Positions 52,377 to 61,522 of a stretch of 64,000 bases of DNA are shown here, piece by piece. Under the pieces are notes generated by a model. The model was not told where the DNA came from and ran no database searches. It saw nothing but the letters and a program-made list of their open reading frames with translations. A program made the position numbers and the translations under genes. Position 1 is the first letter of the stretch. Each line of letters begins with the position of its first letter. The DNA comes from Gordonia asplenii (GTDB lineage: Bacteria > Actinomycetota > Actinomycetes > Mycobacteriales > Mycobacteriaceae), in assembly GCF_012933505.1 (NCBI RefSeq), contig NZ_JABBNB010000027.1, positions 33,763 to 97,762 of the forward strand. Reading direction: 5' to 3'.

Positions 52377-53267
52377 ATGGCCGCAGCTCGAACCCGGGAG
52401 GACCTCTTGTTCACCGTCGCATCGTTCAACGTCAACGGCATCCGCGCCGCGCGCCGCCGCGGGTTCGACGCGTGGCTGTCGTCGGGCGCCCCCGACGTCG
52501 TCGGGCTGCAGGAATTGCGGTGTCCGGCGACGGAGGTCGGCGAGTTCCCGGGTTACGTGACGTCGGCCGACGTCGGGTCGATTCCCGGGCGCAACGGCGT
52601 CGCGCTGCTCACCCGTGCGGCGCCGGCGGCCGTGCGCAGTTGGGCGACTCATCCGCCACGGGCCCGCAGTCTGCGCGAATTCGCGACGCACGGCCGGTAT
52701 CTAGAGGTCGACTTGGCCGACCGACCGGTGACCATCGCCTGCCTCTACCTTCCCAAGGGTGGTCTGCCTGCCGCATTACAGCGGCCCGGCTCGATGCGGG
52801 AGGAACCCGACGGTGGCGCGAAGCATGCGCGCAAGATCCGCTTCTTCACCGGGTTCGCGCACGAGCTGAATCGAAATCGGTTGTCCGCCTTACGTTCCGG
52901 CCGTGAGTTCATCCTGCTCGGCGACCTCAACGTCGCGCACACGCACCATGATGTGACCAATTGGCGGGCCGCCCGCAAGATGGACGGCTTCCTTCCCGAG
53001 GATCGCGAATGGTTCGGTTCGCTGCTCGGAACACGACGACTGGTCGACGTCGTGCGGCACGTCCACGGCGATCGGCCCGGCCCGCTCACCTGGTGGAGCT
53101 GGGCCGGGCAGTCGTTCGTCAACGACGTCGGGTGGCGGGTGGATCACCAACTGGCGACGCCCGGACTGGCGGCGCGGGCGACACAGACGTGGGTCGACAA
53201 GGCCGCGTCGCCGGAGGGGCGATTGTCCGACCACGCACCGTTGATGGTCGGATACGGAGACGTCTGA
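52377..53267 (+). CDS. xthA: exodeoxyribonuclease III / AP endonuclease family
   Basis: Base-excision-repair nuclease (296 residues) of the exonuclease-endonuclease-phosphatase fold. It has the metal-binding Glu in VVGLQELRCP, the catalytic GDLNVAHT and the C-terminal SDHAPLMVGY histidine motif; TVASFNVNGIRAA opens the fold. ATG 52377 is given, but a TTG at 52407 after GGGAGGA would start right at the conserved strand and is also possible. A 34-bp identical scrap of this gene (around GDLNVAH) recurs at 63274-63307. Confidence 0.92.
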   Translation: MAAARTREDLLFTVASFNVNGIRAARRRGFDAWLSSGAPDVVGLQELRCPATEVGEFPGYVTSADVGSIPGRNGVALLTRAAPAAVRSWATHPPRARSLREFATHGRYLEVDLADRPVTIACLYLPKGGLPAALQRPGSMREEPDGGAKHARKIRFFTGFAHELNRNRLSALRSGREFILLGDLNVAHTHHDVTNWRAARKMDGFLPEDREWFGSLLGTRRLVDVVRHVHGDRPGPLTWWSWAGQSFVNDVGWRVDHQLATPGLAARATQTWVDKAASPEGRLSDHAPLMVGYGDV

Positions 53268-53350
53268 CGCACCGCCTCGGCCGACCTGCTGTCGATCGAA
53301 CGGTCGAACCGGCACCCCACTTGTCAGGGGCGACCTCTACATTGGCTCCC

Positions 53351-56300
53351 ATGGCATGGTTCGGGGATCGGGAGAGGCGTCTGGACGCCCCCGCTAAGAC
53401 CTTCCTATCCGCGGCGGCGGTGGGGGCCGGCGTCGACGACGACCGCTATGCCCCCGACCTCGCCCGGCGTCTCACCGACTACCTCGAGACCGGGGCCGAC
53501 GCACACGTGCTCGCCGAGCTCGCACAGACCAGGCCGCCGACCGCACTCGCGACGCGAACCGGGCCCGCCCACGACGCCCGACGCAGCATGTACGCCCAGC
53601 TCGACGCCGTGCCGGCCGACTGGGGAGTCCGCTGGGCGACGATCCTCGACGCCTACCCGCGCCACCCGACACCCACTCTCGCGCCGATCGCCGACGCCGA
53701 GTGGGCAGAGTCCCTCGTCCACGACATCGGCCAGTGCTTCGCGTACGCGGCGGTGGTAGACCGAGAGCCGGTCCCCGTCCAGCTGGCGACGCTCGACGCC
53801 ATCGTCGTCGCCGGCGGCGGCCGCCCGGGTGAACTCCTCGAAGCTGCGTTCTCCCATCACCCCGGCCGGCGCTACGCCGTCGTCTTCCACGGTGCGCGCA
53901 GCGTGCTCTGTGCCCTGTCCGACTACCCCGACGTCGTCGCGCGGTACGCCCCGACGCTGGTGCCGCTCGCGGCATCGGCAACCCGCGACGCGCGCGACAC
54001 CGTGCTGAAGATGCTCGATGCGCTGCCCGATGCCGCGCTGGCCCCGTTCGCGCCGGCCATCACCGCATTCCTCGTCGCCGACAACGCCAAACTCGCCGTC
54101 GCCACCGAGCCGCTCGCCGCGCGGTGTCGTCGTTCCGATCTCGTCCGGCAGCTGCGCACGATCGCGGCCGACGGATCACCGGCGCAGCAGCTTCGCGCCC
54201 TGCGCGCACTGTGGCGCTTCGCTCCCGAAACACCGGACCGCGCGTGGGCGATCGGATTCGCCGCGACCGCGACGTCCGCCGCGGCCCGGGCTCTCGCTCG
54301 CGAATGGGGCGATCCCGTCGACGAAAACCCTTCTGCGCCAATGCAGTCCAACCCCATCACGACCGGCGGAGCACTACCGCCCACCGACCCCGACCAACTC
54401 GACGAAGCGCTCCGCGGCCTCCAGAAGGCCCTCAACGCGCACATCACCGCCGTCACCGACGAGTGGCGGCGCTCCAGCGCACCACGGCTGCGCGCTGACG
54501 CGGCGTCGACGCGCTTCTTCGACGACAAAGCGTTCAGCACACTGACCAAGGCCCTGCGCGCGGCGCGGACCGCACCTCCCGGCCGCACCAAGGCCGTCGT
54601 ACCGCTCCCCCGCTGGAACGTCTCCGCCGACGACGCCTTCGCCGACTTCGCCGCCAGTCCCGCGGTCGAGGTCCCCGAGCTGCTGACCGCCCTCGGCTTC
54701 TTCGGCGACCTCGTCAACAGCTATCAGCCCACTCTGACCAGCGGCGCCGTCGGCGCGGTGAACGCCCTCTACCGAGCGACCGGCCGGCCGACACTCGCCG
54801 AACTCGCCGATCGGCTCACCGCAGCCGGGCACGACGGCGCCGCGCTCGTCTTCGACGCCTACCGTCGCAATTGGCAGCCCCTCGGCCGTACCTGGGCCGA
54901 CGCCGACGTCGCCGGATTCGTCGCGGCGAATCTCGACGCCGTCGTCGGGCAGCTGGGCACCGGCGACCTCTACTCGGCGGATCCGACGGCACCGTTCGCC
55001 GCGATCGCCACCCTGCCCAGCGTCCCCGACCACGTCGCCGACCCGCTCTATCGCATCGCGCTCGGTACGTCGTCGCGGCTGCGCACCGAGGCCCAGGACG
55101 CGCTCGCCCGTGACTCCCGACGCCGCTCCCGCATTCTCGCCGCGCTGACCGACCCGACACTTGAGACGCGAGCCATCGCGGCAGCCTGGCTGGCGCGCAT
55201 CTCCACCCCCGACATCGCCGACGACGACGTCGCCGCGCTCGACGCCGCCTACCGCGCCGAACGCTCCGACAAGGTCAGACAGGGCCAGCTCGACGCCCTG
55301 GCCGAGCTGGGCCGCACCCCCGACTACTACCTGAACCGCCAAACCCTCGCCGCCGCGGTCCGCAAGGGCGCCAGGCGCGGCCCAGCCACGGTGTTGGCCT
55401 GGCTGAACTGGGACGCGCTGCCGGAACTGTACTGGCTCGACGACGCCGAACCCGTCGACATCGACACGGTGCAGTGGCTGCTCTCCGACGCCGCGAAGGC
55501 CAAGTCGCCGCAACCGTCGGTCGCCACGCGCTACTACTGGAGTCTGTTCACGCCGGCATCGGCACAGCGGTTCGGCGACGCTCTGCTCGACTTCTGGATG
55601 TCGGCGACGGCCATCAAAGCCAAGGGCGTCCTCGCGGTCTGCGCGACGACGTGTCGCGTACACGCGGCGCCGCTCGCCGAGGACTACATCCGCACGTACT
55701 ACGGACTACGGGCGGCGGAGTGCAAGGCGCTGCTGGCGATGCTCGCCCAGGTCGACGACCCGAGTGCCGCGCAGGTGTTGCTGTCCATTGGAAAACGATT
55801 CCGCACCAAGGGAATTCAACTCGAAGCCGTCGAGCAGACCCAGGCGCTCGCCGCCCGGATGGGATGGTCGGCCGCAGAGCTCGCCGACCGCACCGTCCCC
55901 GACGCCGGGTTCACCGACGCCGCGCTGACCCTCGACTTCGGGTCGCGCGCCTTCACCGCCCGGCTCACCCCCGACGCCTCCGTCGCCATCTTCGACGACG
56001 CCGGCAATCGCTTGAAAAACCTGCCGGCCCCGCGTGTTTCAGACGACAGCGATGCCGCCGCCCAAGCGAAGCGCGAGCTCGCAGCGGCGCGCAAGGCCGT
56101 CAAATCGATCGTCAAACACCAGACCGAGCGCCTCTACGACGCCATGTGCACCGCGCGCATTTGGAGTCTCGACGACTGGCGACACTACGTCGCGGGTCAC
56201 CCGATCGTCGGGCTGCTGGCCGCGCGGCTCGTGTGGATGACCGACGCCGAACATCCCATCACCTTCCGTCCGCTCGACGACGGCTCCCTCACCGACGCCG

Positions 56301-56812
56301 CCGACGCCGAGATCACGCTGTCTGCGGGCACTCGAATCCGGCTGGCGCACACCACGCTCACCCCGCTCGACGACTGGCCCGCGCACTTCACCGACTACGA
56401 CGTCACACCGCTGTTCGGACAGTTCGCCCCGGCCTACGCCGCCACCGACCCGGGAGCGCGGTCGATCGACGACTACACCGGAGCGATGATCGACATGTTC
56501 ACCCTCCGCTCGGCGGCCACCAAACGCGGGTACACCAAGGGCGACACCCTCGACGGCGGCATCTACCTGTCCTTCGACAAACACTTCCCCACGCTGGGCA
56601 TCACCGCGTCGATCGGTTTCTCCGGAACCGAACAGCCGGTGGAGGATCTGCCCGTCGCACTGACCTCGATCACCTTCACCGCCGATGTCCGCCTCGCCCT
56701 GCGCGACGTCCCCGCCCCGCTGCTCGCCGAGACCGTGGCCGACGCCGCGGGCATCGCCGAACGCGGCAGCGGATTCGAGCCCGACTGGCGCAAGGAAGTG
56801 AGATTCGCATGA
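53351..56812 (+). CDS. DUF4132 domain protein (YehI/MolR-like)
   Basis: Very large protein (1153 residues), first gene of a five-gene overlapping cluster. Most of it is built of alpha-helical, HEAT-like repeats. The C-terminal region (about 830-1150), including TERLYDAMCTARIWSLDDWR, HYVAGHPIVGLLAARLVW and FRPLDDGSLTDAADAEI, resembles DUF4132, the conserved part of E. coli YehI/MolR. ATG 53351 is chosen; the longer frame is shadow of xthA. It ends in an ATGA overlap with the AAA+ gene. Its function is unknown; the size suggests a scaffold or substrate-recognition subunit. Confidence 0.85.
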   Translation: MAWFGDRERRLDAPAKTFLSAAAVGAGVDDDRYAPDLARRLTDYLETGADAHVLAELAQTRPPTALATRTGPAHDARRSMYAQLDAVPADWGVRWATILDAYPRHPTPTLAPIADAEWAESLVHDIGQCFAYAAVVDREPVPVQLATLDAIVVAGGGRPGELLEAAFSHHPGRRYAVVFHGARSVLCALSDYPDVVARYAPTLVPLAASATRDARDTVLKMLDALPDAALAPFAPAITAFLVADNAKLAVATEPLAARCRRSDLVRQLRTIAADGSPAQQLRALRALWRFAPETPDRAWAIGFAATATSAAARALAREWGDPVDENPSAPMQSNPITTGGALPPTDPDQLDEALRGLQKALNAHITAVTDEWRRSSAPRLRADAASTRFFDDKAFSTLTKALRAARTAPPGRTKAVVPLPRWNVSADDAFADFAASPAVEVPELLTALGFFGDLVNSYQPTLTSGAVGAVNALYRATGRPTLAELADRLTAAGHDGAALVFDAYRRNWQPLGRTWADADVAGFVAANLDAVVGQLGTGDLYSADPTAPFAAIATLPSVPDHVADPLYRIALGTSSRLRTEAQDALARDSRRRSRILAALTDPTLETRAIAAAWLARISTPDIADDDVAALDAAYRAERSDKVRQGQLDALAELGRTPDYYLNRQTLAAAVRKGARRGPATVLAWLNWDALPELYWLDDAEPVDIDTVQWLLSDAAKAKSPQPSVATRYYWSLFTPASAQRFGDALLDFWMSATAIKAKGVLAVCATTCRVHAAPLAEDYIRTYYGLRAAECKALLAMLAQVDDPSAAQVLLSIGKRFRTKGIQLEAVEQTQALAARMGWSAAELADRTVPDAGFTDAALTLDFGSRAFTARLTPDASVAIFDDAGNRLKNLPAPRVSDDSDAAAQAKRELAAARKAVKSIVKHQTERLYDAMCTARIWSLDDWRHYVAGHPIVGLLAARLVWMTDAEHPITFRPLDDGSLTDAADAEITLSAGTRIRLAHTTLTPLDDWPAHFTDYDVTPLFGQFAPAYAATDPGARSIDDYTGAMIDMFTLRSAATKRGYTKGDTLDGGIYLSFDKHFPTLGITASIGFSGTEQPVEDLPVALTSITFTADVRLALRDVPAPLLAETVADAAGIAERGSGFEPDWRKEVRFA

Positions 56813-57921
56813 GCGACAACCGATTCGACGCCGTGCTACGGGCTCCCGCCGAGCAGCGGTTCGCGGCCGAACTCGCGGCTCTCGCCGCGCGCGATCACGG
56901 CCCGGTCCCGGCGGGCTGGCGACTGTCGCCACGTGCGGTCCGCACCTTCATCCTCGGCGACCCGGCCGCGGGCATCACCCGCAAGTTCTACGGCGACGAC
57001 CGGCTCGTCGAGCGGTGCATCGTCACCCTGATGAGCGACCGCGGACTGTTACTGGTCGGCGAGCCCGGAACCGCGAAATCGTTTCTCTCCGAACTCTTTT
57101 CCGCGGCGATCTCCGGTACGTCGCAGCAGGTGGTGCAGGGCGGCGTCGGCACCACCGAAGACAAGATCGCCTATACGTGGAACTACGCGCTGCTGATCGC
57201 CGAGGGCCCGTCGGAACGCGCGCTGGTGCGGGCACCGTTGTTCCAGGCGATGGAATCGGGCACCCTGTGCCGAATCGAGGAGATCACCCGCATGCAGCCG
57301 GAGATCTCCGACACGCTCATCGGCGTCCTGTCCGACAAGGTGCTGCACATCCCCGAACTCAGTGAATCGCAGACGGCCGCAACGGGATTGGCCGCCCGGC
57401 CGGGGTTCAACGTGATAGCCACCGCCAACCTGCGTGACCGAGGCGTCCACGACTTGTCGAGCGCGCTCAAGCGCCGCTTCAACTTCGAGACGGTCGCCCC
57501 CATCACCGACCGCCGCCAGCAGGCCGACCTGATCACCGCACAGACCGCGGCACTGCTGCGCACCGCCGGCGTGGCAACCGCATTGCCGCCGGCGACCGTC
57601 GAACTGCTCGTCGACGTGTTCGCCGACCTGAGATCGGGTAGCACTGCCGACGGCGTCACCGTCTCGTCACCCGCGGCGGTGCTGTCAGCCGCCGAAGCCG
57701 TCGCGGTGGGTTATGCCGCAGCGCTCGATGCACACTACTTCGACGACGCCCCCGCCGACGGCGGACACATCGCCCGGCAACTGATCGGCACCGTCCTGAA
57801 AGACAATGCCGACGACGGACCCAAACTCGACCACTACTTCGACATCGTGGTCCGGCGTCGAGCGGCGACGGAAAAGACCTGGGCAGCAGCACTGTCCGCT
57901 CATCGAGAGTCGCGACGCTGA
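56809..57921 (+). CDS. MoxR-type AAA+ ATPase (YehL-like)
   Basis: AAA+ ATPase of 370 residues. Walker A is GEPGTAKS (84-91); the Walker B region reads GTLCRIEEITRM, and sensor 1 is NVIATANLRDRG, followed by ALKRRFNFE with arginine fingers. The pre-sensor QGGVGTTEDKI insert is MoxR-like. MoxR ATPases act as chaperone-like partners of vWA proteins, one of which is encoded two genes on. It shares ATGA with the DUF4132 gene and TGATG with the next gene. Confidence 0.92.
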   Translation: MSDNRFDAVLRAPAEQRFAAELAALAARDHGPVPAGWRLSPRAVRTFILGDPAAGITRKFYGDDRLVERCIVTLMSDRGLLLVGEPGTAKSFLSELFSAAISGTSQQVVQGGVGTTEDKIAYTWNYALLIAEGPSERALVRAPLFQAMESGTLCRIEEITRMQPEISDTLIGVLSDKVLHIPELSESQTAATGLAARPGFNVIATANLRDRGVHDLSSALKRRFNFETVAPITDRRQQADLITAQTAALLRTAGVATALPPATVELLVDVFADLRSGSTADGVTVSSPAAVLSAAEAVAVGYAAALDAHYFDDAPADGGHIARQLIGTVLKDNADDGPKLDHYFDIVVRRRAATEKTWAAALSAHRESRR

Positions 57922-60386
57922 TGGCTTCGACACCGCCCCGCCGAACGTCGCAGGAGATCCGGGCCGTCGCGGAACGACTCGTCACCGACGACTATGTGAT
58001 CATCCCGGTCCGTCATCATTCTCCGGCCTGCGCGTACGCCGTCGCGCGGGCCGTCGAAACCTATTCTCCCGCAGCGATTCTCGTGGAGGGTCCGCGCTCG
58101 TTCACGCCGCTGGTCGGGGCCCTCACCGATGAGCGCGCCCAGGCACCGTTGGCCGTCTACACCTACAGTCAGGCAGCGAGCTCGGTGACTGCGGCTGCCG
58201 CGCAGGCAACCGCCGCGCAGGCAACCGCGGCCTATTACCCGTTCTGCGACTTCTCCCCCGAACTCGTCGCATTGCGGGAGGCCGCCGCACGGGGCATTCC
58301 GGCGTCGTTCATCGACTTGGAATTCACCGAACAGCGCGCCGCCGACAAGGCCCGTCGTGACCGCGAAACCGACGGGCCGCAGCCGGTGCTCGACGAGAGC
58401 CGACTGCACTTCAGCCGGCGGCTGGGCCGGCTCGCCGAGGAGCTCGGCTGTACCGACACCGACGATCTCTGGGAGCACTTGTTCGAGCTCGCCGATCCGG
58501 GCGAACCACTTCACGAACACCTCGCGCGACTCACGTCCTACTGTCTGATGGCGCGCGACGACACCTCTGCCACCGACCGCAAGCGCGACGGCACTGCGGC
58601 CCGGGAAGCGGAGATGACCTGGCACATCGGGCAGGCCATCGACACGCCCGGACGCAGCGGACCGGTCCTCGTGGTGGTCGGCGGATTCCACGCGGTTGCT
58701 CTGCCCGACCTGCTCGACGCCCCACCGCCACGTCCGAGCATCACCGCGCCGCAAGCGTCGTCGGCGCTGATCCGGTTCTCGTTCCAGCAGGTCGACGCCG
58801 TGAACGGATACGCCGCGGGGATCACCGCACCCGGGTGGCAACAACGCATCTGGACCGGTCTACACGCCGCGAACCCCAAGTACCGGACCGACGCCGCCCT
58901 CGACTTGCTCATCGATGTCGCCACCGAGCTACGGGAACGGGGTCGCCCGATCGCGGAACCGACTGTCGCCGACGCCTATGTGCACGCACACCGACTCGCG
59001 ACGTTGCGGGAGCGTCGGGCACCGCTGCGTTCAGACGTCCTCGACGGAGTGCGGGCGACGTTCATCAAGGGGGACGTCGACGTGGAGGGCGGTGCCGTAC
59101 TGGCCGCGGCACTCGCGGCCTTCACCGGCGATCGGATCGGTCGGGTACCGCCCGGCGTGCCGTCGCCGCCATTGGTCGCCGACGCCCTGGATCGGTTGCG
59201 TGCACAACGCCTGCACGTCGACGAACCGATTCCCGGCGAAGTGACACTCGCGATCTACCGCCGGCCCGCACACCGAACGACCAGTCGACTGTTGCACGGC
59301 CTGGTGCTGCTCGACGTACCGTTCGCGCATCTGGTGCGCGGCCCCGACTTCGCCGCCGGGGTCGGCGCGGACTCCCAACGGGCGGGCCTGCATCTCATCA
59401 CCGAGACCTGGATCTATCGGTGGTCGCCCGGCACCGAGTCCGCGCTCGTGGAGGCGTCGCGGTACGGCAACACCCTGCCCGACGCCGTCGGGGCCAGGTT
59501 CGACGAGATTCTCCGTCGCTTCGCCGACGGTGCGCAACGCCAGCAGTCCGACGTCGCGGCGGGGCTGGTCGTCGACTGTTGCCGCCTCGGCCTACATCCG
59601 ATGGCCGGGCGGGCCGCCGCCGCGGCCGACGCGGCGATCGCGGCGGATCAGTCGTTCGTCGGCGTCGCCGCTGCGTGTGCTCAGTTGACTCTTCTCACCC
59701 AGGCGCGAGAACCGTTGGAAGCCAACAGAGTTCACGAGCTACCCGCCCTCATCTCGGCGGCGTTGCGTCGAGCTCGCTATCTCGGGCGACTCCTCCCGCC
59801 CGACGATCCGCGCGGCGTCGTCGACGCCTTGCAGCAGTTGCGCCTCACCGTCCTCGACCCACACCTACACGACGCAGCCGATCACGCGGCAGGTTTCACC
59901 GAGCTTCTCCAGTCGCTCGACGCCGAGCATCCATCTCCCACGGTGCGCGGCGGAGCGGCCGGCATGTTGTTCACCATCGGCGAGGTGTCGGCAGCCGACC
60001 TCGCCGCCCGCACGCGGGGCATGTTGACCGGAACCGTCCCGGCGTCACAGGCAGTCGCGTTCCTGACCGGGCTGATGCGCACCGCACGCGAATTCACCTG
60101 GCAGGACACCGATCTCGTCGACATGCTCGGTGAACTGTTCACATCGTGGACCGACGACGAGTTCACCGCCGCGCTCCCCGACCTGCGATTGGCTTTCGCC
60201 GAACTCACACCGGCCGAGACCGATCTCGTCGCCGCTGTCGTCGCTCGCCGTCTCGACGTTCGCGACGCCACCGACGTCACACGGCCCGACGGCCCAGCAC
60301 GACCCGGCGTCGACGCCAATCGAGCCACTTCCGAGGAGGCGGCAGAAATCCTTGCCGCGCAAGGACTCTCGGAGTGGTTGCGATGA
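57921..60386 (+). CDS. DUF5682 protein (YehM-like)
   Basis: Protein of 821 residues. The N-terminus has DYVIIPVRHHSPACAYAVAR, the motif that defines DUF5682 and related clusters, and a FIDLEF stretch near residue 133; a short QATAAQATAA tandem (5 residues twice) is near residue 95. The middle and C-terminal part are helical. It starts one base inside the AAA+ stop and overlaps the vWA gene by 4 bp. In E. coli the equivalent yehM lies between yehL and yehP. Biochemical role unknown. Confidence 0.85.
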   Translation: MASTPPRRTSQEIRAVAERLVTDDYVIIPVRHHSPACAYAVARAVETYSPAAILVEGPRSFTPLVGALTDERAQAPLAVYTYSQAASSVTAAAAQATAAQATAAYYPFCDFSPELVALREAAARGIPASFIDLEFTEQRAADKARRDRETDGPQPVLDESRLHFSRRLGRLAEELGCTDTDDLWEHLFELADPGEPLHEHLARLTSYCLMARDDTSATDRKRDGTAAREAEMTWHIGQAIDTPGRSGPVLVVVGGFHAVALPDLLDAPPPRPSITAPQASSALIRFSFQQVDAVNGYAAGITAPGWQQRIWTGLHAANPKYRTDAALDLLIDVATELRERGRPIAEPTVADAYVHAHRLATLRERRAPLRSDVLDGVRATFIKGDVDVEGGAVLAAALAAFTGDRIGRVPPGVPSPPLVADALDRLRAQRLHVDEPIPGEVTLAIYRRPAHRTTSRLLHGLVLLDVPFAHLVRGPDFAAGVGADSQRAGLHLITETWIYRWSPGTESALVEASRYGNTLPDAVGARFDEILRRFADGAQRQQSDVAAGLVVDCCRLGLHPMAGRAAAAADAAIAADQSFVGVAAACAQLTLLTQAREPLEANRVHELPALISAALRRARYLGRLLPPDDPRGVVDALQQLRLTVLDPHLHDAADHAAGFTELLQSLDAEHPSPTVRGGAAGMLFTIGEVSAADLAARTRGMLTGTVPASQAVAFLTGLMRTAREFTWQDTDLVDMLGELFTSWTDDEFTAALPDLRLAFAELTPAETDLVAAVVARRLDVRDATDVTRPDGPARPGVDANRATSEEAAEILAAQGLSEWLR

Positions 60387-61522
60387 GCGAACTCGACCGC
60401 TGGCGGTTGGTGTTGGGGCGCTTCGGCGAACAGCGGTTGGGGCAGGCGAGCGCCGGTTCCCTCGACGCACGCCGCGGCCAGGCGCTCGACTACCTCTACG
60501 GCCGCGCCTACGACGGCCGTGGCGTCGACACCGACGACGCAGCGCCGGACGGTCCCGGCGGCCAGGGCGCAAGCGATCCGCGTTCGATCTTGTGGCTCGG
60601 CGAGGTCCGGGCACTGTTCGACGACACCGTCGGCGAAGTGATCGTCGGGCACGCCCTCAACCGGTTCGGCCTCACCGATCTGGTCACCGATCCGGAAGTC
60701 CTCGCTTCGCTGGAACCGAGCACTGATCTGCTGGCCTTGCTCTTGAGCTTGCGACGCAGCATGCCGCGCGAACTCGACGCTCAATTACGTCGGATCATCA
60801 GGGAGGTGGTCGACGACATCCGTCGACGACTCGAGTCCGACATCCGCCGCGTCCTCGTCGGGCATCGACGCCGATTCAACCACTCTCCGATGCCCAGCGC
60901 CGCCAACCTCGACATTCCCGGGACCATCGTCCGCAACTTGAAGAACTTCGACCCCGAACTCGGGCGACTCATCATCGACGACGTGCGATTCTTCGACCGG
61001 CAGGCCAAGCACCTCGCGTGGGAGGTGATCCTCTGCGTCGACCAGAGCGGCAGTATGGCGAACTCGATGATCCACAGCGCGGTGATGGCCGGGATCCTCG
61101 CCGGAATCGGCACGATGAAAGTGCATCTGGTGGTCTTCGACACCGCCGTCGTCGACCTGACGCAGTTCGCCGACGATCCCGTCGAGGTACTGATGACCGT
61201 GCAGCTGGGCGGTGGCACCGATATCGGCGGCGCCCTTCGGTATTGCGCGGGGCTCTCGACGAACCCGCAGCGCACCGTGCTGGTGTTGATCACCGACTTC
61301 TTCGAGGGCTCCTCACCGGCCGAACTGATCCGCGTCACGGGCGACATAGCCAGCTCCGGAGTTCACCTCCTCGGGCTGGCTTCGCTTGCGCAGCAATCTG
61401 ATTCGGCGTCGACGCCGCTGTACGACAGGTCGATGGCGCAGCAGCTCGCCGACGTCGGGATGCAGATCGCGGCGCTGACTCCACGCGGTCTGGCCGACTG
61501 GCTGGTGGAGGTCACCTCGTGA
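60383..61522 (+). CDS. vWA domain protein (YehP-like)
   Basis: Protein of 379 residues with a C-terminal von Willebrand factor A domain. The metal-ion-dependent adhesion site is complete: DQSGSM (Asp220, Ser222, Ser224), the Thr in GGGTDIGGAL, and ITDFFEG. A helical N-terminal domain precedes it. No signal peptide is seen, so it is cytoplasmic and a likely client or partner of the MoxR ATPase. It shares ATGA with the DUF5682 gene and overlaps the SWIM gene at GTGA. Confidence 0.92.
   Translation: MSELDRWRLVLGRFGEQRLGQASAGSLDARRGQALDYLYGRAYDGRGVDTDDAAPDGPGGQGASDPRSILWLGEVRALFDDTVGEVIVGHALNRFGLTDLVTDPEVLASLEPSTDLLALLLSLRRSMPRELDAQLRRIIREVVDDIRRRLESDIRRVLVGHRRRFNHSPMPSAANLDIPGTIVRNLKNFDPELGRLIIDDVRFFDRQAKHLAWEVILCVDQSGSMANSMIHSAVMAGILAGIGTMKVHLVVFDTAVVDLTQFADDPVEVLMTVQLGGGTDIGGALRYCAGLSTNPQRTVLVLITDFFEGSSPAELIRVTGDIASSGVHLLGLASLAQQSDSASTPLYDRSMAQQLADVGMQIAALTPRGLADWLVEVTS

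Noticed and set aside
55474..56808. N-terminal 445-residue extension of the AAA+ frame
   Set aside because: It lies wholly inside the DUF4132 gene in another frame; the ATG at 56809 begins the conserved sequence.
58199..58229. Short QATAA tandem in the DUF5682 gene as a mobile repeat
   Set aside because: Only two units of 15 bp, in-frame; ordinary slippage is enough to explain it.
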